The translations under genes and the position numbers were made by a program. From Candidatus Odyssella thessalonicensis (GTDB taxonomy: Bacteria > Pseudomonadota > Alphaproteobacteria > Bin65): a stretch of 5,405 nucleotides of DNA. The stretch lies in contig SBBV01000484.1 of NCBI GenBank assembly GCA_005240015.1, positions 1 through 5,405 of the forward strand, given 5' to 3'. The notes under the pieces were generated by a model. It was not told where the DNA came from and ran no database searches. It saw nothing but the letters and a program-made list of their open reading frames with translations. Positions 1 through 5,405 of this stretch are shown here, in pieces; the stretch's first letter is position 1; the number at the start of each line of letters is the position of its first letter.

Positions 1-166
1 GCCCCTCGATCTCGCGCGCGACCGCCTCGGCCTCGGCGCGGCTAGCGCGCGCGTTGACGACGACCGCCGCGCCGCCCTCGGCCAGCGCCAGCGCGATCGC
101 GCGGCCGATATTGCGCCCCGCCCCGGTCACGATCGCGACGCGTCCCTCGAGCTCTCTCTCCGCCAT
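1..166 (-). CDS. SDR-family oxidoreductase, N-terminal part (runs off the left edge)
   Basis: This is the start of a short-chain dehydrogenase/reductase, a cytosolic NAD(P)-dependent enzyme that oxidises an alcohol or reduces a ketone. Only 55 codons are in the window. ATG at 166-164 gives MAERELEGRVAIVTG, with the first beta strand at residues 10-14, the dinucleotide-binding loop TGAGRNIGRA at 14-23, an alpha helix, and the second strand AAVVVNAR at 33-40. The arginine soon after the second strand often goes with NADP(H) preference; this is an inference. The middle glycine of the usual TGxxxGxG loop is Asn19. The catalytic Ser/Tyr/Lys lie outside the window, so activity and substrate cannot be judged. 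The ATG sits one base after the stop of the MmgE/PrpD gene (TGACATG), so the two are almost certainly co-transcribed and translationally coupled. Confidence 0.9.
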   Translation of the reverse strand, partial: MAERELEGRVAIVTGAGRNIGRAIALALAEGGAAVVVNARASRAEAEAVAREIEG

Positions 167-167
167 G

Positions 168-1547
168 TCACCCCCGCAAATGCCGTAAATCGATCGCGCC
201 GTCGAAGAGGCCGCGCGACAGCGCAAGCGCGCGCTCGATCCTGTCGGCGGTCCAGCCGCCATGTCGCGCGTTGCTTGCGAATTTCTCCTCGATCTCCGCG
301 CGCGGCAACGGTGCTTCGGCGCCGCCACGCAGATGGCCCTGCCGCTCCTCGACGACCTTGCCGCCGCGGAGCACCGCGCGCACATGGCCGGTGAAGCTCT
401 TGGGGTAGGGATTGTCGGGGTCGATTTCGTAGCGGACCTTGGCGGCGAGGGCCAAGACGGCTTCGTCGGCAACCGCGGCGTCGGTGAACGCGTCGAGGCC
501 GAGTGCCCCGCGCAGAAAAGCGGCGGCGATGCAATAGGGCGTGCTGAACTTGGCCGCGTAGCCGTTGCGCGGCCGGCGCTTGTCGGCGAGCGGCTCCCAG
601 AGCCGGTGCACCGTGCCCTCCGCCACCTCGCAGACGAGCGCCTCGATCTCCTCGGCGCGCAAGCCACGCGCGGCGAGTCGGCGCGCGCAATCGATGTAAG
701 GATGCACCATCGTGCCGCACGGATAGGGCTTGAAGGCGAGCGTCTCGAGCACCCAGCGCTCGCCGAAATCCCCGATCAGCGCCGGATAGTCGCCTTTCGC
801 CGTGTGCGCGAACGCCTGGAAGAAGCCGTGCGTCCCTTCGAACACAGTGCGCGGGCCGACGAAGCCGGCGCGACCCAGCAGCGCCGCGCGCAAGCCGGCA
901 TGCGCCGCCCAGCCGGGATGGAGGCGCTTGGTCCACGCACCCTCGGCGAGATATTCGATGATGCCGCTCGCCATGCTGCCGGCGATGCCGAGCGCATCGA
1001 CGATGCGCCGCGTATCGAGACCCAGCGCCGCGCCGACCCCTGCGGCGGCGGCGAGCGCGCCGAGCACCGCCGTCGGATGGAAGCCCGCCCCGTGAATGGC
1101 CTTCGGCACGACGAGGCTCGCGCGGCAGATCACCTCGGTGCCGACCGCAATGCCGAGAAGAGCTGCCTGCCCATCGCGGCCGTGGCGCTCGCACGCCGCC
1201 AGCACGGCCGGCACCACGACGGCGCCGGCGTGCACGGGACCGCCCTCGAAGGTGTCGTCGAAGTCTTCGCCATGCGCCGCGGTGCCGTTGACGAAGGCGG
1301 CAGCTGCCGCGCTCATCGTCGCCGCGTGGCCGATCGCGGTACAAGGCCCCTCCTCGTCCCAGGCGGCGCGCGCGCTCGCGACGTAATCTTCGTTGCGGGC
1401 GGTGACGCAGAGGCCGATCACGTCGAGCACCAAGTCTTCGCATTTCCGCCGCACCGCGTCGGGCAGCCGCTGCGGCGCCAATTCGGCGATGCGCGCCGCG
1501 AGCTGCTCGGCGACGGACGATTCCGAATGCACGCTCACGCCGTACAC
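168..1547 (-). CDS. MmgE/PrpD family protein (2-methylcitrate dehydratase / cis-aconitate decarboxylase relative)
   Basis: A cytosolic enzyme of the MmgE/PrpD superfamily, which includes 2-methylcitrate dehydratase (PrpD), cis-aconitate decarboxylase (ACOD1/IRG1) and other carboxylic-acid dehydratases, isomerases and decarboxylases. The 459-residue product has the usual family length. Family landmarks are present in order: FVNGTAAHGEDFDDTF at 85-100 followed by His106, GFHPTA at 155-160, Lys207 with LHPGWAAHAG at 209-218, KPYPCGTMVHPYID at 273-286, and KFSTPYCIAAAF at 333-344. Asp95, Thr99, His106, His157, Lys207 and Lys273 appear to match the active-site positions known in cis-aconitate decarboxylase. 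I aligned these by eye. The start is GTG at 1547-1545, one base after the permease stop; other GTG codons at residues 4 and 6 are possible. The weak ribosome site GCGGAA lies about eight bases upstream. Its place behind a complete importer suggests it acts on the imported solute or a derivative. The family is clear; the exact reaction is not. Confidence 0.93.
   Translation of the reverse strand: MYGVSVHSESSVAEQLAARIAELAPQRLPDAVRRKCEDLVLDVIGLCVTARNEDYVASARAAWDEEGPCTAIGHAATMSAAAAAFVNGTAAHGEDFDDTFEGGPVHAGAVVVPAVLAACERHGRDGQAALLGIAVGTEVICRASLVVPKAIHGAGFHPTAVLGALAAAAGVGAALGLDTRRIVDALGIAGSMASGIIEYLAEGAWTKRLHPGWAAHAGLRAALLGRAGFVGPRTVFEGTHGFFQAFAHTAKGDYPALIGDFGERWVLETLAFKPYPCGTMVHPYIDCARRLAARGLRAEEIEALVCEVAEGTVHRLWEPLADKRRPRNGYAAKFSTPYCIAAAFLRGALGLDAFTDAAVADEAVLALAAKVRYEIDPDNPYPKSFTGHVRAVLRGGKVVEERQGHLRGGAEAPLPRAEIEEKFASNARHGGWTADRIERALALSRGLFDGAIDLRHLRG
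171..175 (-). promoter_or_regulatory. Ribosome-binding site of the SDR gene, inside the preceding gene
   Basis: A GGGGG run on the minus strand lies four bases before the ATG at 166 and within the last codons of the MmgE/PrpD gene. It is short and close, so it is a weak site that probably relies on ribosomes finishing the upstream gene. Confidence 0.4.
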
Positions 1548-1548
1548 A

Positions 1549-3264
1549 TCACGTATTCCGCAATCGGCCGGCGCCGAAGCCGGGGATGCGGTTGGCGAAG
1601 ATCACCACGGCGAAGGTGATGAGCAGCATCGAGATGCCGAGCACCGCGATGGCGCCCAGGTCGCCGCTCTCTTTGAGATCGAAGATCAGGACCGAAATCA
1701 CCTTGGTCTCGGAGGTGAACAGCATGATGGCGGCCGACAGCTCGCGGATCACCGAGACGAATATGAAGCACCAGGTGGCGATCACGTTGGTGCGCAAGAG
1801 CGGCGCCGTCACGTGGCGCAAGGCCTGGAGGCGCGTCGCGCCCAGGATGCGGCTCGCATCCTCGAGCTCGGGATGCACGGCGCGGTAGGCCGACTGCATC
1901 TGCTGATAGGCCGCCGGCAGCTCGATCGTGAGATAGGCGAGCAGCAGGATCCAGATCGTGCCGTAGAGCAGGAACGGCGGCCGCGCATAGCTCAGGAACA
2001 ATCCGACGCCGAGCACGATCCCGGGAATCGCGATCGGCGCGGTGGCGAGGAAGCCGAGGAAGCGATGGCCCGCGACCGCCGTGCGCGCGGTTATGTAGCC
2101 GATCACCAGCGCGAGAATCGTGCCGAGCGTGGCCGCGAGCGTGCCGAGGATGAAGGTGTTCTTGAGCGCCACCTTGGTGGTCGAGAGCTCGAAGAACGCG
2201 AACTGGATGTTGTGCAGCGTCATCGTCGAGGGCGAGATCAGCGTGGTCGCCGTCGGCGAGAACGCGGCGTTGAACAGCGCGAAATAGGGCAGGAACACCG
2301 GCATCGAGAGCACGCCGAGGCAGACCGCCAGCGCCACCCATTTCAACCAGCCGAGGCGGATGCGTCGGGGATCGCCGGACTTGCCCCCGACCACCGAATA
2401 GCCGCGGCGCCCGAGCAGGGCGCGCTGGGCGCGCAGCAGCATGACCGTGACGATCAGGAGCGGCAGCGAGGCGGCGGCGGCGAGCTCCGGCTTCGGCGGA
2501 ACCTGGAACAGGCTCCAGATTTTCGTCGTCATCGTATGGAAGCCCGAGGGCAGTGCCAGGATCGCGGGCGAGCCGAACAGCGTCATCGCCTGCAGGAACG
2601 CGATGAGGGCGCCCGCGAGCAGGGCCGGCAGTGCCAACGGGATCATCACGCGCCGCGCCGTGTGCCACATGCGCCCGCCCAGGATCGCCGACGCGTCCTC
2701 GAGCTCGCCCGGGATGCGCTCCAGCGCGTTGGCGATGAGCACGAAGACGTAAGGGAAGGTGTAGGTGGCGATGACGAAGATGAGCCCCGGCAGCGAGTAG
2801 ATATTGAACAAGGCCACATCCTGCGGCGCGCCGGTGAGCGCGCGAAAGGCCTGGTTCAGGAGCCCGCTGTTGGGCGCGGCCAGGAGCTCCCATGCGATCG
2901 CGCCCAGGAACGGCGGCGTCACGAACGAGGCCGTGACCAGCGCGCGGATCGTCAGACGCAGCGGCACGTCGGTGCGCGCCACGAGCCAGGCCATCGGCGC
3001 CGCGACCGCGCAGCAGATCGCCGACGACGAGACGGCGACGATCAGGGTCGTGACCAGCGGCTCGAGAAAATCCGGATCGGTGAACAGACGCTCGAAATTC
3101 TCGAGCGTGAACGCGCCGGCGCGGTCGCTGAAGCCGAAGACCACCAGCCACGACACCGGCAGCACGATGAGCACGCAGAGGAACGCCGCGAAAGCCCAGA
3201 GGATCGGCTGCGACAGGTCGAGAAACGGGCGATGTGCGACGCGCTCGGCCGTGGCGATGCTCAC
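1549..3264 (-). CDS. ABC transporter permease with two fused membrane domains (FbpB/ThiP-like)
   Basis: Inner-membrane channel of the importer; it passes the solute from the binding protein to the cytosol. At 571 residues it carries two binding-protein-dependent permease domains in one chain, the layout of ferric (FbpB/SfuB) and thiamine (ThiP) permeases. About twelve hydrophobic segments can be seen, near residues 21-45, 70-95, 107-129, 158-180, 207-232, 263-279, 307-335, 368-394, 401-427, 432-449, 491-507 and 536-557. Each half has an EAA-type loop that docks on the ATPase: ELEDASAILGG at 187-197, ending in IPLALP, and ELEDASRILGA at 466-476. The start is GTG at 3264-3262 because GGAG lies seven bases upstream. 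An in-frame ATG at 3354 would add 30 charged residues encoded by the repeat and has no good ribosome site. The stop TGA at 1551-1549 is one base from the next gene. Confidence 0.94.
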   Translation of the reverse strand: MSIATAERVAHRPFLDLSQPILWAFAAFLCVLIVLPVSWLVVFGFSDRAGAFTLENFERLFTDPDFLEPLVTTLIVAVSSSAICCAVAAPMAWLVARTDVPLRLTIRALVTASFVTPPFLGAIAWELLAAPNSGLLNQAFRALTGAPQDVALFNIYSLPGLIFVIATYTFPYVFVLIANALERIPGELEDASAILGGRMWHTARRVMIPLALPALLAGALIAFLQAMTLFGSPAILALPSGFHTMTTKIWSLFQVPPKPELAAAASLPLLIVTVMLLRAQRALLGRRGYSVVGGKSGDPRRIRLGWLKWVALAVCLGVLSMPVFLPYFALFNAAFSPTATTLISPSTMTLHNIQFAFFELSTTKVALKNTFILGTLAATLGTILALVIGYITARTAVAGHRFLGFLATAPIAIPGIVLGVGLFLSYARPPFLLYGTIWILLLAYLTIELPAAYQQMQSAYRAVHPELEDASRILGATRLQALRHVTAPLLRTNVIATWCFIFVSVIRELSAAIMLFTSETKVISVLIFDLKESGDLGAIAVLGISMLLITFAVVIFANRIPGFGAGRLRNT

Positions 3265-3271
3265 GGCAGGA

Positions 3272-3275
3272 CTCC
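3272..3275 (-). promoter_or_regulatory. Ribosome-binding site that fixes the permease GTG start
   Basis: GGAG on the minus strand, seven bases before the GTG at 3264. It is the best-spaced Shine-Dalgarno match near the gene and decides for the GTG start over the upstream in-frame ATG at 3354. Confidence 0.7.
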
Positions 3276-3292
3276 AACCGCGCTTCCATGCA

Positions 3293-3347
3293 TCGTCATC
3301 TCGACCGGAGCGAGCCGCTTCAGCGGCTCGCGTAGTGGAGAGATCGC
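3293..3347 (+). repeat. Repeat unit A of the inverted pair
   Basis: The unit reads TCGTCATCTCGACCGGAGCG (3293-3312), then a hairpin core based on AGCCGCT/AGCGGCT (3313-3329), then AGTGGAGAGATCGC (3334-3347). The flanks recur in unit B on the other strand, whereas the core has another sequence. Confidence 0.8.
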
Positions 3348-3361
3348 GCGCCAAGTTCGCT

Positions 3362-3420
3362 GCGATCCCTCCACTCCGCGGCCGCGCAAAAAGGCGCGGC
3401 CGCTCCGGTCGGGATGACGA
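3362..3420 (-). repeat. Repeat unit B of the inverted pair
   Basis: Read on the minus strand from 3420, the unit is TCGTCATCCCGACCGGAGCG, then a hairpin core GCGGCCGCGC/GCGCGGCCGC (3378-3403), then AGTGGAGGGATCGC ending at 3362. It differs from unit A at one base in each flank and has a longer, unrelated core. A 14-base spacer (3348-3361) separates the units. Confidence 0.8.
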
Positions 3421-3455
3421 GTCAAAGAACTGGCCGTGGCATCAGGTCTCGCGCA

Positions 3456-4523
3456 TCACACCTTGAAGATGCGGGCGTAGCGCGCCTTGATCTGCTCGCT
3501 CTGCTTTTCGACCGCGACCGGGTCGTCCTTCATCTTCTTGATGTCCTTGAACGGCGTGCGCCCGGCCTTCTCCTTGACCAGCGGATGCACCGACCGCAGG
3601 CCGCCGAAGTCGACGTTGATCTGCTGCGCCTCGGCCGAGAAGAGATAGCTCTGCAACAGACGCGCCGCGTTGGGATTGGGTGCGGCCTTGAAGATCGCGT
3701 TGGGGCCGATGATCAGCGGCGCGCCTTCGGTCGGGTAGACGATCTCGACCGGGCCTTTCTTCTCCTTGATCTGGAACATGTTGTATTCGTTGCCATCGGC
3801 CATCACCGCACGCTCGCCCAGCGCCAGCTTCTTCGGCGGGTCGGCCGAGGACTGCACCTGCATGATACGCTGCTTGGCGAGCTTCTCGAAATACTCCCAG
3901 CCGAGATCGCGCGATATCTGGAACGTCGCGGTCAGGATCGTGCCGCTGTAGCTGGGGTGCGCCTTCACGATCTTGCCCGCCCATTTGGGATCGAGGAGAT
4001 CGGCAAAGCTCTTCGGCGCTTCCTCGGCCTTCACGAGGTTCGTGTTGTAGCCGATGACGCACAGCCACGCGCGCCAAGTCGCGAACAGGCCGTCGGGGTC
4101 CTTGTGCTCGGCGGGGAAGTGCTTCGCCACATCCTCCGGCACATAGGGCGCGAGCACGCCGTCGCGCTTCCAGACGATGAAGTGCGCGGCGTCCGAGCTC
4201 TGCACCACGTCGACGGCGTGGATCCGGCTGCCATACTCCTGGCTGATGCGCTGGAAGATGCGCTCGGCGCCGGAGCGCTCGACGCGCACTTTCACGCCGT
4301 CATACTTCGCCTCGAACGCCTTGGCGACGCGCTCGGCGACCGGCAGGTCGACCGAGGTGTACCAGACGACCTTGCCTTCCTTCTTTGCCGCTTCGATGAG
4401 AGCGGGCGTCACGGTGGCGGCGGGCGGCGCCGCGGCTCGAATCGGCGAGGCGAACACGGTGGCGGCGGCCAGCGCTGCCGAACCGCCGAGCACTTTTCTG
4501 CGGGAAACGCGGTGCTTCTTCAT
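3456..4523 (-). CDS. Periplasmic solute-binding protein of a ferric/polyamine-type ABC importer, Tat-exported
   Basis: Captures the solute in the periplasm and delivers it to the permease. The 355-residue product starts at ATG 4523-4521, preceded by a strong AAGGGAGG site. An upstream in-frame start at 4619 would overlap the ATPase gene and bury the signal peptide. Residues 1-32 form a signal peptide with a twin-arginine motif SRRKVLG (7-13), a hydrophobic stretch and Ala-rich cleavage region (AAA, 30-32), so Tat export is likely. The mature part begins like other family-1 binding proteins: KVVWYTSVDLPVAERVAKAF (51-70), then DVVQSSDAAHF (105-115), GYNTNLV (158-164), DLLDPKWAGKI (175-185) and a C-terminal FGGLRSVHP (306-314). 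Near the place where classical FbpA has its iron-binding Tyr-Tyr pair, this protein has GNEYNMFQIKEK (244-255), with only one tyrosine. The substrate is therefore unknown and perhaps organic. Confidence 0.93.
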   Translation of the reverse strand: MKKHRVSRRKVLGGSAALAAATVFASPIRAAAPPAATVTPALIEAAKKEGKVVWYTSVDLPVAERVAKAFEAKYDGVKVRVERSGAERIFQRISQEYGSRIHAVDVVQSSDAAHFIVWKRDGVLAPYVPEDVAKHFPAEHKDPDGLFATWRAWLCVIGYNTNLVKAEEAPKSFADLLDPKWAGKIVKAHPSYSGTILTATFQISRDLGWEYFEKLAKQRIMQVQSSADPPKKLALGERAVMADGNEYNMFQIKEKKGPVEIVYPTEGAPLIIGPNAIFKAAPNPNAARLLQSYLFSAEAQQINVDFGGLRSVHPLVKEKAGRTPFKDIKKMKDDPVAVEKQSEQIKARYARIFKV

Positions 4524-4528
4524 CGATT

Positions 4529-4536
4529 CCTCCCTT
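4529..4536 (-). promoter_or_regulatory. Strong ribosome-binding site of the binding-protein gene
   Basis: AAGGGAGG on the minus strand, five bases before the ATG at 4523, in the 50-base gap after the ATPase gene. It is the strongest ribosome site in the window, in keeping with the need for excess binding protein, and it fixes the start codon. Confidence 0.75.
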
Positions 4537-4573
4537 CGGTTTTCGTTGCAGCTATGTCTTGCGTGCGAGAACC

Positions 4574-5405
4574 TCATTCGACCAGGGCGCGGCACCGGCC
4601 GGGCGGCAGATGCAGCCACACCGCCGCTCCGGGCGGGATGCTCTGCTCGGCAGGCGCGATCACGCGCAGCTGCGTGCCGTCGCGGGCCTCAACCATATAG
4701 TCGCGGCTGCCGCCGAGGAAGACCTGCCGGATCACGGTCGCCGAAACCACATTTTCCTCCGACGGCGCGGGCGGCGCGGTCGAGAGGCGGATGTCGTGCT
4801 GGCGGATCGACACCGCCGTTTCCCCGCCCATCGTGAGCTTCGCCCCGTCGCAACGCAGCGCGACACCGGCGAAAACGATGCGGCTTCCGTCGACGTTGCG
4901 CCCGCGCAGGATGTTGCTGCCGCCGATGAAGCGCGCCACGAACTCGGTGCGCGGGCGTAGGTAGATTTCCTCAGGCGGCGCGGCCTGCTCGATGCGGCCG
5001 GCGTTCATGACCGCGATGAGATCCGAGGTGGTCATCGCCTCGGACTGGTCGTGAGTCACATAGACGGTCGTGTAGCGATAGGCGTCGTGCAGCCGGCGCA
5101 CCTCGAAGCGCATTTCCTCGCGCAGATTGGCGTCGAGGTTCGAAAGCGGCTCATCGAGCAGAAGCGTCTCGGGCTCGACGACAAGCGCCCGCGCCAGCGC
5201 AACGCGCTGCTGCTGCCCGCCCGAAAGCTCGCCGGGATAGCGGTCGGCGAGCGCTTCCAGTCGGGTCGTGGCCAGGATCTTCGCAAGCTTCTTCTTGATC
5301 GTGTCGCGGTCGAGTTTCCTCAGGCGCAGGCCGTAGACGATGTTCTCCGCCACCGACATGTGCGGCCAGAGCGCGTAGCTCTGGAAGATCATCGACATGT
5401 TGCGC
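4574..5405 (-). CDS. ABC transporter ATP-binding protein (ferric/spermidine/putrescine type), N-terminus outside the window
   Basis: The cytosolic ATPase that powers the importer. The window holds about 276 codons from just before the Q-loop; the Walker A segment and start codon lie to the right of 5405. Counting from the first Met in the window (5398), the sequence shows the Q-loop FQSYALWPHM (5-14), the signature LSGGQQQR (58-65), Walker B LLLDEP (79-84), the D-loop SNLD (86-89) and the switch histidine in VTHD (His116). From about residue 160 on is a regulatory TOBE-type region, including SIRQHDIRL (197-205), typical of the PotA/FbpC/UgpC group. All catalytic motifs in view are intact. It is the first gene of the visible cluster, while FbpABC-type operons usually place the ATPase last. 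Stop TGA is at 4576-4574, 50 bp from the binding-protein gene. Confidence 0.95.
   Translation of the reverse strand, partial: RNMSMIFQSYALWPHMSVAENIVYGLRLRKLDRDTIKKKLAKILATTRLEALADRYPGELSGGQQQRVALARALVVEPETLLLDEPLSNLDANLREEMRFEVRRLHDAYRYTTVYVTHDQSEAMTTSDLIAVMNAGRIEQAAPPEEIYLRPRTEFVARFIGGSNILRGRNVDGSRIVFAGVALRCDGAKLTMGGETAVSIRQHDIRLSTAPPAPSEENVVSATVIRQVFLGGSRDYMVEARDGTQLRVIAPAEQSIPPGAAVWLHLPPGRCRALVE

Larger units (their letters stand above)
3293..3420. repeat. 128-bp composite inverted repeat between binding-protein and permease genes
   Basis: The outer arms 3293-3312 and 3401-3420 are complementary at 19 of 20 positions. Inside are three further stems: 3311-3319 with 3322-3330 (nine base pairs, perfect), 3334-3347 with 3362-3375 (13 of 14), and 3378-3387 with 3394-3403 (ten base pairs, perfect, loop AAAAAG). 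Together they form a cloverleaf-like layout in either strand, with a two- or three-base overlap between the outer stem and the neighbouring hairpins. It fills most of the 191-bp gap (3265-3455); the remaining bases on both sides show no promoter I can defend. The element resembles dispersed palindromic repeats of the REP/BIME kind. The transcript could serve as an RNA-stability or attenuation element between a highly expressed binding protein and its permease; this role is an inference. Confidence 0.88.

Noticed and set aside
127..1443. Minus-strand open frame of 438 codons overlapping the MmgE/PrpD gene
   Set aside because: It is a shifted frame with extreme Arg content and no domain, and it also overlaps the SDR start.
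261..1619. Plus-strand open frame of 452 codons
   Set aside because: It is antisense to the MmgE/PrpD gene, whose translation carries clear family motifs; the plus-strand translation carries none.
1535..3289. Minus-strand open frame of 584 codons overlapping the permease
   Set aside because: It is a shifted frame of the permease gene, rich in Arg, Ala and Pro, without membrane segments.
3378..3403. Hairpin with a T-run as a rho-independent terminator
   Set aside because: The five T residues on the minus strand are in the loop, not after the stem, and no U-rich tail follows on either strand.
1393..3417. Long plus-strand open frame of 674 codons
   Set aside because: It lies antisense to the permease and MmgE/PrpD genes. 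Its translation is a low-complexity run of Arg, Glu, Asp, His and Gln with no domain, as expected from the reverse of a GC-rich membrane-protein gene.
3421..3455. Possible promoter upstream of the permease
   Set aside because: No convincing -35/-10 pair could be found in the bases flanking the repeat, although a non-sigma70-like promoter cannot be excluded.
4524..4619. Upstream start (4619) for the binding protein
   Set aside because: It would overlap the ATPase gene and put 32 residues before a textbook Tat signal peptide; the strong ribosome site before 4523 settles the start.
3414..4700. Plus-strand open frame of 428 codons
   Set aside because: It is the complement of the binding-protein gene and the ATPase end, rich in Arg, Leu, His and Asp without recognisable motifs.
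3456..5405. Naming the transporter genes fbpA/fbpB/fbpC or calling it an iron importer
   Set aside because: Only the family layout supports it. The binding protein lacks the tyrosine pair and the downstream genes point to an organic substrate, so a specific gene name would overstate the evidence.

Overview
The window is GC-rich (roughly two thirds G+C by eye) and is read almost entirely from the minus strand. It holds five co-directional genes, two of them cut by the window edges. The base composition, GTG starts, Tat-type signal peptide and a dispersed-looking palindromic repeat fit a soil or aquatic alphaproteobacterium of the Rhodospirillales/Hyphomicrobiales kind. That placement is an inference from style; no marker gene is present.

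In transcription order (right to left): (1) an ABC transporter ATPase of the ferric/spermidine/putrescine/thiamine type, lacking its N-terminus with Walker A (4574-5405); (2) a Tat-exported periplasmic solute-binding protein (3456-4523); (3) a 191-bp gap filled mostly by a 128-bp composite inverted repeat (3293-3420); (4) a single-chain permease with two fused membrane domains (1549-3264); (5) an MmgE/PrpD-family protein related to 2-methylcitrate dehydratase and cis-aconitate decarboxylase (168-1547); (6) the N-terminal 55 codons of a short-chain dehydrogenase/reductase (1-166). Permease, MmgE/PrpD and SDR genes are separated by one base each, and ATPase and binding protein by 50 bp, so this looks like one operon.

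The simplest reading is an uptake-plus-catabolism module. The binding protein captures a small solute in the periplasm, the permease and ATPase import it, and the MmgE/PrpD enzyme (dehydratase, decarboxylase or isomerase-type chemistry on a carboxylic acid) and the SDR (NAD(P)-dependent redox step) process it. The substrate cannot be read from the sequence. The binding protein lacks the adjacent tyrosine pair of classical ferric-binding FbpA, and the enzymes downstream argue for an organic substrate rather than iron.

The most unusual non-coding structure is the repeat between the binding-protein and permease genes. It consists of two inverted copies of one unit whose ends are nearly identical, while the hairpin in the middle of each unit has a different sequence but stays perfectly self-complementary. 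The whole element can fold as a large cloverleaf. I see no CRISPR array, tRNA, rRNA, insertion sequence or convincing promoter or rho-independent terminator in the window.
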